Below are positions 54,616-64,000 of a stretch of 64,000 nt of DNA, piece by piece. The DNA lies in the NCBI GenBank assembly GCA_015680685.1, contig MNCI01008615.1, positions 16,673 through 80,672 of the forward strand, in the 5' to 3' direction. Below the pieces are notes generated by a model. The model saw only the letters and a program-made list of their open reading frames with translations. It was not told where the DNA came from and did not search any database. The position numbers and the translations under genes were made by a program. The stretch is from Gnetum montanum. Taxonomy: Eukaryota > Streptophyta > Gnetopsida > Gnetales > Gnetaceae. Within the stretch, counting starts at the first letter, position 1. Every line of letters starts with the position of its first letter.

Positions 54616-57405
54616 ATGGCCCCAAAATGTGGATAACAAGAAGGTACGACTCAAGGTGGGAGCAAACGACCTAGGAGAGGCAAAGGACAAGTCCCTATTG
54701 AAAAACATGCAAAGTAGGAAAAACAATCATTTAGCATTCATCAAGAAGATCCTACTACTATACAATCAAGGCATGCAGAAGGAAGAGCTGTAGCAGCACC
54801 TGAATAAGGACAACATCTCACGTTGTCCTAGGATTGTGTTCAGGCTATCCATGAAAGGTCCATATTCACTGTAGTGATTATGGAATTAAATTTTAAACCA
54901 TTCATAGAGTTTTCTCCTGAAGCTATTAAGGACCACCTCAAAGGGTCTCCCTTATAGCCTATCTTCTTTGAAAGCGGTGCCTGGTACCTAGGGGAAACGT
55001 ACCAATTCTGGCACAACAAAGAACAAGGCACCACGGTTAACATTTGTGGTGTAACAATTGATTTCTCTGTGCAAACCATTTCAGAAGTATTAAACCTTTC
55101 ATATATAGGTCCAAAGGTTGCTTAGTTATCTACTCGTTCAAACCTTGATGCATGATGAGTTTGGTTGGAAAGGCCATATGGCAAGGATAAGACATTTGGA
55201 GAGCTGACGACAGAAGAGAGGCTCTATTTCAAAATTGGAACGTATCACCTCTTCCCCATGAAGGGCATTAAAAGGATTTTAACATATGCGGCTAGGGGAT
55301 GTGCAGTGTTGATGGAAAATATTAATGTTAACCTACCTCATCTATACTTTACGGAGATCCCAAGGCGGTTCGAAGAATAGAAGACAGGGAAGATGGCGTT
55401 GCCCTTCCCTTGTCTTATCAGGAAGTTGTGCCAACATGCTGGTATCAGAGGATACACTATTGATGTCCTCCGAAAAGCCTAGAATGCTTCCTATGCAGAA
55501 TTGCTAAAGCCACCAGCCGCAAGAAAAATCACTAGTGAGACGTTGGGACCAAAATAAGAAAAAGAATAAATGGTATAGCCAACTACAACTCAACTTGCAG
55601 GGCCCAACCAACTTCTAAGTATGGAGCCCAGCCAACAACAAGAAGCAGGGCCTAGCATGGGCCAAGACCAACCACCGTCGCCATAAGATTACAAACTGTC
55701 AATAAGCCATCTTAGGGCCATCACTGAGATAGTCAGTTGGGGAAGTCATGATGAAGCGAATCTCTTCTACATCATCGACAATGCCATACAGCCCATGGTT
55801 TCTTTGGATCATGCAAGGAGTGAAGTGTCCATCTATACAGGAGGAGGGGAGAGCACTTGGTCACAGAAAATCTTGGGGAACGCTGCATCATTCCAAGTGT
55901 AATTAGAAACTGGTGAAGGGGCCATAGTGGTGGTCATGCAACACCAGGATGTAGAGGGAGCCACAGATGTGGTCATAGACAACATTAAAGAATCATTCAA
56001 TGTACCTGTTGTGCCACCGGTAGATCTCACAGGAGCATGGGATGCTCCAACTTTGGCTGGAACCTTAATGACTCCTATGGAACATGAGGATGTACTTGAT
56101 CAATTGCTATAAACAAGACAAGTAATGACGTCCCTATTTGACATCCCTTAGGATGTGAAAGCAATTCAATCATACCTCATTTCCACCAAAGAAAAGCTAG
56201 TCTTGATAGAGATGAGAGCTGATCACGTTGAAGTAGAGGTGCAAAAATTGCAAGAAAGGCTCATGACCCTACAAGCAGCACAGCGGGACCCTTTGCAATT
56301 TTTTCCTGTAGACTAGCTGGATAATTTCAAAATTGACCAACTGACCAAAATACTAATGGAGAATAAGAAGGTGGAAAAAGAAAAAGAGAAGGTTGTTTGG
56401 GATGCCTCTACCGCACAAGCACAAACTCATGCGCATACCAAGGCACTCAAGGCCTTACAAGAGGAAAACAAGCAGCTTTTTGCTAACAGCCTTCGATTGA
56501 CCTTTGTAGAAAAGCAAAAGAATTTTCTCAAAGAACATTTCCATTAGTTGCAAGAACAATTCATTTGGGTCAACCAAGACATGAACCGTTTAGCTGGGAA
56601 AAATCAAATCCTCTCAATGAAGGAGGTACGTGTCATCCACCAGAAGACAGCTATCAAAATAAGGATGTGGAAAAATGAGGCTAAACGGCATGCAAAGCTC
56701 AAGGAGCACTTGTGGGACTAGGTGGGGATGTACAAACAGATCATTGAGAAAGAACTCTATATGGCCAAGGCCCACATCAACGCTATCAGTGCTCAACACA
56801 CTGACTGGTGGGCCATACTGGACACATATGCATTAGCCCACCAAGAGGAATTTAAGAACCAGGACTTGTAGATCCAAGACCTTACAGAATACATGGAGGT
56901 GGCAAACCTGCAATATACCAACCTTTCCATGTTAATAGCAGGGTGCCCGAGAATAGAGCTCAAGCAACAGGTAGCCACCACGTACAGCAAATATGAAATA
57001 GAATTTCCAGAACGCAAGAAGATATTGCAAAAACTGGAGATTGCAAATTCTGAACTTGAGGTGGTTAAAACAAGCTACTAGGGACAAAAAGGTATCACAA
57101 CAGATTTGGCTCGACAACTTGCAGATTTTCAGGAATACAGAGACAAAGCCAGAGCCTACGAGGAGGAACGACAGGTGTTTGCGGCTTGGTATGTCAAGGC
57201 AAATCAAATGTTTCCATAGCTACCCTGCCCATGGGAAGTGCCAACTCCATCAAACATCAGAACATTATCATGAATGGTGCAAGACCCCTAAACTGAAGAG
57301 GAGAAACTCCAGTCCATACTCCAACACCATCAAGTCCCAAGACCTAGTGCACAAAATAAGGGAAAAGCACCCATGGAGGAGCCACCACCACCAGGAACTA
57401 CATAA
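54616..57405 (+). pseudogene. El3 ORF2: putative-plant-transposon-type protein
   Basis: One uninterrupted frame of 930 codons with about 25 nonsense codons (14 TAG, 8 TAA, 3 TGA by my count) and no frameshift. ATG at 54616 starts a basic N-terminus (TTQGGSKRPRRGKGQVPIEK). Residues about 85-260: FTVVIMELNFKPFIEF, YLGETYQFWH, VNICGVTIDFSVQTISEVLN, LTTEERLYFKIGTYHLFP, NVNLPHLYFTEI, resembling the 'putative plant transposon protein' (Transposase_32) family. Residues about 500-830 are charged and helical (EVEVQKLQERLMTLQ, KKVEKEKEKVV), likely coiled coil. The tail is Pro-rich (GKAPMEEPPPPGTT). No signal peptide or membrane segment is evident, which argues against an envelope protein. Confidence 0.75.
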
Positions 57406-57583
57406 GTTCCATCAATTTTGTAGCTATAGGATTTTCTTTGGCATTCCTTGTGTTGTGTCTCAATTTTTTTTTGATTCCACACTATGGCATGCACCCATTC
57501 TCACTATTCAATAATCTCATACCTATCCACTATGTAATTAACGAAGCTTGTTCTCACTATAACTCGAGGATGAGTTTTCGTTC
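57406..57583. other. El3 3' untranslated stretch
   Basis: Short noncoding region whose end (aactcgaggatgagttttcg) is conserved in El5 and El6. Confidence 0.6.
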
Positions 57584-57596
57584 AGTCGTGGGGGTA
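57584..57596 (+). other. El3 polypurine tract
   Basis: agtcgtgggggta abutting the LTR start TGATGAG. Confidence 0.85.
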
Positions 57597-58367
57597 TGAT
57601 GAGTTATCATTTTGTTGGCTGCGATATCACGTATGAAATATTATAGCCTATCTCCTCATCTATAAATAAGAGGTAGAAAGATAGAGTTAGAAAAGGTGGA
57701 ATTAGTTCTTAGCTTTAAGTATTTAGTTTTAAGTAGTTTTAACCCTTCTCTCCCAGTGTATGCCCGCAATGTGGTGATTGTAATTGTACAGCATCCTTAT
57801 TCAAGTGTGACGTACTTGGACACACACATGGCTGAAAATAAAGATTGAGATTACTTCATCATTGCAGCATTCACTTAGTTTAATTATTATTTAATTTTTA
57901 TTTACTACTTCCTTAGTTAATATCTCTTCACCCTAAACTCCTGTTAAACGCTGAATGAGTATGACTCAATTACAAGCATTTATGTGTGAGGTCCAAGATG
58001 TGGTAGTTGTGGTAATCCCAATGGTAGTTGTGCACGAGGTCCAAGATGTGTACAGATGATTGAGGAATGGATGTTCATCGCACTTAGGCTAGCTTAGATT
58101 CTCTCTCACCCTCTCTCCCTTAGCTTAGTTAATATGATCTTCCATTACACCCAGGAGTAGCATTAGTATAGGAACACATCATACACCTCACTCTAGACTA
58201 AACCATACATAACAAGTTAAGACTAGTCTAGATGGGAAGATAGTGAAGTGTGACCTAAGAATAACTATCTAGATACCATAACTAGTCCATCTGCAAAGTT
58301 CGACCAGATCGTGCGTGAAATGCTCGTATTCGTATGGTTGAGTGTAGGGGTACCTCGCCACTCATCA
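57597..58367 (+). repeat. El3 3' LTR
   Basis: TGATGAG...CTCATCA, 771 bp. TATAAATA at 57661. Contains a duplicated phrase gtggtagttgt / tggtagttgtgcacgaggtccaag near 57990-58050. Ends with tatggttgagtgtaggggtacc, shared with El4, El5 and El6. Confidence 0.9.
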
Positions 58368-58372
58368 ATTTT
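58368..58372. repeat. El3 target-site duplication, right copy
   Basis: ATTTT, matching 50133-50137. Confidence 0.8.
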
Positions 58373-59610
58373 GAAGCTAAAAAGTTTCAAATCTAATTCT
58401 TACCCAACATGATTCTATTAAGATTCTTTTTATTTTTAGAATTTACAATATGGGATGGAGAATGATTTGGTTGATTTGATTATGATTATTACATCTTCCT
58501 TCTAAAATCCTCTACCTTTTATATTTTTGTATTGGTTTTCTAACGTGTTTGAATAATTTAGTGATTTTTGATCATTAGGGCTTGTCATGCCTTTTCTTCC
58601 TCCTTCTCTATAAGATCTACTCTTTCCTCTACTGGTTGTGAAAACATGTTCATCATTATTATTATAAGTTCTTGAGCTTTCCAAGAAACTGATTTGAGAG
58701 ACCAGATCATCTACTATAAACTATTTGAATTCCTCATTTTGAAGAAAATTCATTATAATATTTTGATATGTCTAATCTTATAAAGAAGCAACCACCTTTT
58801 GGACTATTTGATATTTAGTGAAGTAACATCTATATTCACTCATGTGTTTTAGATATCCATATATTCTTTCAAAGAAGTTTTTAATGTTTTCTCCTTTTTT
58901 GGCTTCAAGTTTATCAAATTGGATTCTATTGAATAATTCTTGAGTATGTTGATTTTTAGGATTGTCANAGCTTCAAGTTTATCAAATTGGATTCTATTGA
59001 ATAATTCTTGAGTATGTTGATTTTTAGGATTGTCATGGTAGTTTGAACAAAGTATTTTCAATATTTTTTAGCTATCTCTAAGGAACATAATCTTCTTATT
59101 ATGATTTCTGACATGTTAAATATGATGATAATCTCTGCTAGAGATTCTTTCTTCTTTCTTTTCTCATGATCTAACATTTTTATCCTAGGAGGATTATCTT
59201 ATTTTCCATCATTTTTTGTAGTGATAGGAATGAAGGACTTGCATTTGATTTAGTTCTTAAATGTCATTGAACTCAAGAAGGCCTTTCATCATGTTTCTCC
59301 ATAGAACAAAGTCTTATGTTTCATTAAAAATGATAGGGCACTTTGAAATTTCTTTGTTGCAACTCTGAATGATATTTCTAATGGTATAGATTGATGTAAT
59401 AAAAAATTTTTTGAAATAAATGATGAAATTATATAGTCTTACCAAGGTGACTCTTGGTCTTCTTTGTTTGAGAAATTTTGAAGTATCAAAAAGTATGAGA
59501 TGATGTAGGTTGATTCTCATATTCATTATTAAAGTTTTGGTTTGAGTGAATGCTTGAATTATTGAATTAAGTACTAATAATGATAATTAAAAATATTGGT
59601 AAATTTGATG
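58373..59610 (-). pseudogene. Copia B gag
   Basis: On the minus strand, from right to left: FVLWRNMMKGLLEFNDI (the W...m...L...dlW segment), a stretch with QELFNRIQFDKLEAKKEKTL (l...l..lkm.eg.s), a region ending VDDLVSQISFLESSRTYNNN, and TTSRGKSRSYREGGRKGM as basic tail. This is the UBN2-type copia capsid order. Frames change several times. A lone N at 58968 separates two identical 66-base copies. Confidence 0.65.
58902..59035. repeat. 66-bp exact duplication around a single N
   Basis: 58902-58967 and 58970-59035 are identical over 66 bases and are separated by one N and one base. Exact identity in otherwise diverged sequence points to an unmerged contig overlap rather than a biological repeat. 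Confidence 0.85.
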
Positions 59611-59639
59611 ATTTTATAAATGTCAAAATGGGAGAATAG

Positions 59640-60006
59640 AAAGAGAGATGTGAAGAGATAATGGGTGATATTGAAGTAGATTTAGGCATCAACTTTATTT
59701 GCTAATTTTCAATCATTTATAACATGGTATGGTATTTCTATGTATAGAATATAGTTGGGACCATACTCTGACTTAATGAAAATTTATTTCCACCAATAAA
59801 AATGAATAAAAATTTGAAAACAAAAAGATGAATTAAGACCAAAATCATGTACATACATCCATCAATTCATAAATTTAAGGAAAATAATTTTTTTTCTTCA
59901 TTCATCAGGTAGTGACAAAAATACTACATGGCTTTGGTCACTAAATTACAAAGCAAACTACTACTTATGTTATTGCACATTAATATATTAAAAAAATCTA
60001 TATAAG
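59640..60006. other. Unassigned sequence between Copia B and El6
   Basis: AT-rich, no coding signal. Could be the untranslated leader or LTR of Copia B on the minus strand, but no terminal repeat or primer-binding site is evident. Confidence 0.4.
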
Positions 60007-60857
60007 TGATGAGCAACAAGGTATCCCTATGCTCAACCATACAAATACGAGCATCCATGCACGATCTAGTCGAATTCCAAGGACTAAGTGCTTGTGCACC
60101 TTTACAGAATAGGGATGGGTTAGTTAATCATTTTCTTTCCAAGCTCACTTGTATAGCACAATTGTATGGTTAAGTAAACTTGAGGTATATGATTTTAATA
60201 TATTTTTATGTTTTATGTCCTGCTAAAAAGGGAGAAGTGAAATAATTAAGTAACTAATTTAATTTAACTAATCAACTATGCTCTAACTAGTCCTAACAAC
60301 ATCAGTTCTCACTTGTCGTACACATCTTGAATTAGTGTAGCACTACTAGGATTACCAAACGCTAATCTTTACTGGGTTACCAAGTGTTCCATGCATGCTT
60401 GAAGTGGTTATACTAAGTGTACTTACTTGCGAGAATTAACAAGCTAAGAGAGAAAACATTAATTAACTACAGAAAGCATTAAATAACTATAAATAACATG
60501 AAGGGTAAAAGATAATCTATTCTAAATGCTGCAAGGGTTATCACAAATTTTGGCTTTATTTCTGGCCAGAAGGTGTGCTCAAGTACACAATGCTCGAATA
60601 AAGATCTATTCACTTTATGACTCCAACTGTGAGTACTCAGAAATAATTCTAACTCTAAGAAGGAAAAAGTGCAAGAGTTTGGGTAAGGAACTAAGAGACT
60701 AAATTAACCTATTGCCAAACCAAGTGCGCCTGCCTCTTATTTATAAGCAATGAGACAAGCTCTCACATCGAATATCCGATATCGCTTGGCAGTCTCTAAT
60801 ATCGCAAACCCAATATCATAGATGCAGTATAGCAGCCCTGATATCGTAGTTCATCAT
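60007..60857 (-). repeat. El6 3' LTR
   Basis: On the plus strand runs TGATGAGCAAC to GTTCATCA. Read on the minus strand it starts TGATGAACTACGATATC and ends with gtatggttgagcataggg..., as in the related LTRs. TATAAATA (minus) at 60738-60745. Four gatatcg/aatatcg words lie between the start and the TATA. Length 851 bp. Confidence 0.88.
60738..60745 (-). promoter_or_regulatory. El6 LTR TATA box
   Basis: Minus strand reads cttataaataagagg, identical over ataaataagagg to the El3 TATA context. Confidence 0.75.
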
Positions 60858-60870
60858 ACCCCCATGATTG
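60858..60870 (-). other. El6 polypurine tract
   Basis: Minus strand reads aatcatgggggta, abutting the LTR start. Confidence 0.8.
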
Positions 60871-62740
60871 AATGAAAACTCGTCATCAAGTTCGTTACAA
60901 AATATTGGGAAGGTATGGGATTATTGACTGAATGAAAATTGACAATGACATGGGTGATAAACTCAAAGTGCCTGGTGAATGAATTGACAAACATATTATA
61001 TCATTGGTGTTCATAACCATTATGGTAAACACTATACATAGATGACATCCAGACCCTCATCCGACAACTTGAAGAGAAAGAGAGAGAGAAAAGAGAATGA
61101 GATTCATTGTTGCCAATGTCAGAAATGTGCACTCTGTTGTTTATCCATAGCCACATGATGAAGCATGTTCCTTGCATAACTGCTCCTACTCTAGTGCATT
61201 CTAAGTTCTCCCTCCTATCTCAGTCCATTGTTCATATGGTCACCATCTGCACACAACACAGTCATGAATTAGCAAGGATAGATATGATACAATGTGGTTG
61301 ATACCTTGCCCCAATATGAAGTACTTGGCTGCATTGTGGGTATGGCAGATATTGGGTTAGAGGTTTTTAACTAATAACGACCCAAGGTGTAGGGGTGAGA
61401 TAGGTAATAGAATGGAAAAATTTGTGACAAGGCCCCCATAACTAAGAGTGAACCTTTGGTAGCAATAGGGTGGAAAAATTGAAGGAACAAGAAAGATAAG
61501 AGAAATAACAATGGTGAAGCCAATAAAATGGATGTCATGGATGGGGATGAAATGAAAAATGGTTGATTACAAAGAATGTTTAAGGAAAATCACTTAACAA
61601 TTTTACCATAAAGGAATGTCAGTGGGTCCTCCCTAAAGCAAGCTCATGCCTTTTATGCCCTGATAGACCCACAAACCAAAGAGTCTGTAGGCTCTAGGAA
61701 TGACGTATGGAAAAATGGTTAAGAACTTACCCACAAGAAGTTACCAAAGATGAAAAATGCTTCAACCAAGATATAGACTGATCATAAAATTGGCAATGAG
61801 GTGGAATATGAGAAGAAATATGGAAGGAGAGGAGAAAATGGAATGAAATCCCAAGAGCAAGGCTATGTAAAGTTCTTTTTGTATTATATGGTTACAATGG
61901 CTGAATAGAATTCATTCCAAATCTGGATTCAAACAAACCACATTCAGTGATCTTGCATCAACACATTTGACCAACCCATCCTCTTGAAGCAATAAGAATG
62001 CACTCATAGAGTCACCACCATTCCAAGGAGAGAAAGATAGAGAAGTAGGAAGTGAGAAAGGGCCTTAGTTAGAGTGAACCTTCAGGCATGGGTAACATGT
62101 CTTTCCAGTTCCATAACCAGTGTTTGTAGCCCATATTTCATTATTATGTCTAAGAGGTGTGCTTTGAATTCTCAACAATTTTTCTTAACATGAGAACCAC
62201 ATCATGCAAATACTTATTTAATTCATTTGACTTCCTGATGTTTGGTCAACAACAGAATGGTAAAAAACCCATGAAAAGCATCCAAGTACCTAAGAGAATA
62301 GCTAGCAGAAGTGTGTTGAATCCCCTTGAAGTCACATCCTTTTCAACCATTAAGTCCTTCCTTGGTTTGAAGAATACCTAGCCACCAATTCATTAATAAG
62401 TTCATTTAGAAAAAGGGACAGTATAGTTCCAAAGTCAAGGGAGACCGCAAAGTTGAATGGATGAATGGACGACGTGGACTCATTGCCTGTTTTATCAAAA
62501 GAACCATATCTTAGTGTCAACATCAAAAGTCAAAGGTAAAAACCAAACATTAACAATCAACACCATTATAGTATAATCCACTATCATGAGAACTTATTGT
62601 ATGATGAATGAAAGTAAATCAAACAAAGAAATAGTAAAAAATGTGAATGATGGTGTAAAACAAAAATAAGTAAAATTGAAAAGATGTGTAAAACAAAAAT
62701 GTATAAAAAATATATAAAAAGAGCTGAGGGCTTAGAATGG
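60871..62740. other. El6 spacer between integrase and 3' LTR
   Basis: Noncoding, 1.9 kb. On the minus strand it contains ggaaagacatgttacccatgcc (62080-62112, shown here in part) and ttagggaggacccact (about 61640), both shared with El3 and El4. A minus-strand word gatgtcatctatgtatagtg near 61035 resembles the internal TATA modules, decayed. No ORF2 remnant is recognisable. Confidence 0.55.
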
Positions 62741-64000
62741 TTAGAACTTGTGGCCATCTACCCCATGACTAAGTTGGAAGGAGGAGATCCGAAATAACGA
62801 GTAGGATTGTCCACCAACAGAGGTAGTATTGGTACTGGCTATTCTAGGCTCATGGAAAGGTTTGGTTTGTTGGATGTTGACCAAAAATTTTTTATCCAAG
62901 ATCTCAGGTTTGTAAATCATCATGGCTTCTAAACGAAAAGTTTCATGAATAATATAAAGTCCTCCCATAGCATTTGAAATTTAATTCATTGTGGCACATG
63001 TGTGGGATTCTAGTACAAAACCTTATCACCTGATTGATATTTAACTTTCCTAATCCTTAGTTCATGACATTTTTTGTTAAAGACCTTTTGTAATTCGTTA
63101 GATGATAGGGTAGCTAATCAATTTTCATCTAGCAAGTTAAGGTTCATCAACTGTTCTTTCTATACTATATTAAAGTCAAGGTTGAGATCACATGTCGTAG
63201 ATAGTATACGAAGCTCAGCTTGAATAGGAAGCATTGGAAGTTTATCATACACTAACTCATAGGGAGAGTAGCCTATAGGGAGTTTCCATGTGGAGTGGTA
63301 TGCCCAAAGAGCATCATTCAGTTTGATGCTCTAGTCTTGCCTCTATTTGCTAATGGTTCATGTTAATATTTTTGTAATCTCCCTATTGGTAACTTCAGCT
63401 TAACCATTCACTTGAGGGTAATATGGTGTAGTCAACTTGTGTTCCACTCCTAAGGATTGCATCAAATTTCAAAAAGATGCACCTGTAAAGTGTGTACCAT
63501 TATTAGAAATAAGTGCACAAGGCACACCAAACCTATTAATGATTTTTTGTTGAACAAATCATACAGCAGTATATGATGTATAATTTGTAACAGTGGCTAC
63601 TTCTGCCCACTTTTTGAAATATTCAATGGCAACAACAATGTAGGCTTTTCCATTAGAGATTAGTGTAATAGGCCCCATAAAATCAATTCCCCATATGTCG
63701 AAGGGCTCTAAAGGTTGAATTCATTATTGTGAACCCTCCATTCTAGCAGTCATTCCCCCATCCCAGAACAATGTAGGCCAATAATATCCTGCAAGCAAGA
63801 TTTTAATAGCTATTCATCTCCTAGCATAATGACCCCCGCAAGAACCCTCATGAGCATCTTGGAGAACTCGTAATTGATCTACATCAAGAACACACCATTG
63901 AACTAAGCCATCAAAGTATACCTTATAAAGATTCCCATTGATTTCCATGAAATACTTGGCTCAGTGTAGAAACTGCTATTTCTTTTTAACATCTAACTCT
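62741..64000 (-). pseudogene. El6 integrase
   Basis: On the minus strand from the right edge: zinc-binding part, then FNLEPFDIWGIDFMGPI (first catalytic Asp kept), KAYIVVAIEYFKKWAEV, FGVPCALISNNGTHFTGA (second Asp changed to Asn), GVEHKLTTPYYPQVNG and AEVTNREI (Glu kept). Further KLNDALWAYHSTWKLPIGYS, PYELVYDKLPMLPIQAEL and the C-terminal GLYIIHETFRLEAMMIYKP, FLVNIQQTKPF, ending near 62741. This is a Ty3 integrase close to the Athila type. Stops are mainly TAG/TAA by transition, with few frameshifts. It begins beyond the window. Confidence 0.85.

Larger units (their letters stand above)
50138..58367 (+). mobile_element. El3: Athila-like element with gag and ORF2, no pol
   Basis: LTR pair with 7-bp inverted ends TGATGAG/CTCATCA and target duplication ATTTT. 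About 8.2 kb including the gap. Gag, a 1.9 kb spacer and a 930-codon ORF2 are present, while protease, RT, RNase H and integrase are absent. The spacer shares blocks with El4 and El5. ORF2 has no frameshift, so El3 is the best record of the ORF2 protein in this window. Confidence 0.88.
49570..59640 (-). mobile_element. Copia B: minus-strand Ty1/copia remnant split by El3
   Basis: Reading the minus strand, gag (59610 to 58373) runs into the El3 insertion and continues with protease and pre-integrase sequence (50132 to about 49600). Only the 5' half of the polyprotein remains. The left end abuts the truncated RT of Copia A, giving a tail-to-tail arrangement of two broken copia elements. No LTR was identified. 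Confidence 0.7.
60007..64000 (-). mobile_element. El6: minus-strand Athila-like element (5' part beyond the right edge)
   Basis: On the minus strand from the right edge: integrase, a 1.9 kb noncoding spacer with family-conserved blocks, polypurine tract and 3' LTR. Shares LTR ends (TGATGAA...CTCATCA), PPT and spacer blocks with El3-El5. It is the only member here with a recognisable integrase. ORF2 is absent between integrase and LTR. Confidence 0.85.

Noticed and set aside
54616-57405. Calling ORF2 a retroviral envelope gene
   Set aside because: It occupies the env position, but I see no signal peptide, membrane anchor or cleavage site. The basic N-terminus and coiled-coil tail suggest an internal protein.
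1-64000. Host protein-coding gene, tRNA or rRNA gene
   Set aside because: Every recognisable protein segment belongs to a Ty3 or copia element or its accessory ORF, and no cloverleaf or rRNA signature was found by eye.

Overview
This window is transposable-element sequence from a large plant genome. I find no host gene, tRNA or rRNA. It is AT-rich, and every long coding stretch belongs to a decayed LTR retrotransposon. The decay is mainly C-to-T and G-to-A, and in-frame stops are mostly TAG, as expected of old methylated plant repeats. I cannot name the species. The very long Tat/Ogre-like and Athila-like elements fit a giant-genome lineage such as a gymnosperm, but that is inference.

Layout. 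El1 (1-9310): Ty3 element with ~2.4 kb LTRs and a deleted pol. 9311-11125: unassigned. El5 (11126-16713): 5'-truncated Athila-like element with gag end, protease, start of RT, a second long ORF (ORF2) and 3' LTR. 16714-18003: unassigned, with a possible SINE. El4 (18009-25305): Athila-like, complete LTR pair, gag only, TSD TAAGT. 25311-26625 and a gap: unassigned. Copia A (+, about 26870-49560) is split inside gag by El2 (27439-46798), a 19.4 kb Tat/Ogre-like element with TSD CTCTC. Copia B (-, about 49570-59640) is split by El3 (50138-58367), an Athila-like element with gag and ORF2 but no pol, TSD ATTTT. El6 (60007 to the right edge, minus) is Athila-like and shows integrase and 3' LTR.

The most unusual object is in El2. 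Between protease and reverse transcriptase, where Ogre elements carry an intron, lies a 6.4 kb interval holding a multi-exon gene on the opposite strand (about 39.85 to 34.3 kb). Six successive exons join through five short introns (73-100 bp) with GT-AG borders, and codon phase is kept at every join. The predicted protein has a possible FCP1/NIF-like HAD segment, a domain resembling the 'putative plant transposon protein' family, a basic repeat, an acidic region and a long charged helical tail. A remote relative of the middle domain is encoded in the sense direction by ORF2 of El3 and El5.

El3-El6 share LTR termini TGATGA...TCATCA. El3 and El4 each carry four copies of an AGTCATGGGGG polypurine motif at matching places, and conserved noncoding blocks recur in the spacers. 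El3, El4 and El5 have a TATA-containing module ahead of the ORF2 position, suggesting ORF2 has its own promoter. El3 and El4 lack pol and would need enzymes from relatives such as El5 or El6. Coordinates were read by eye and may be off by a base or two.
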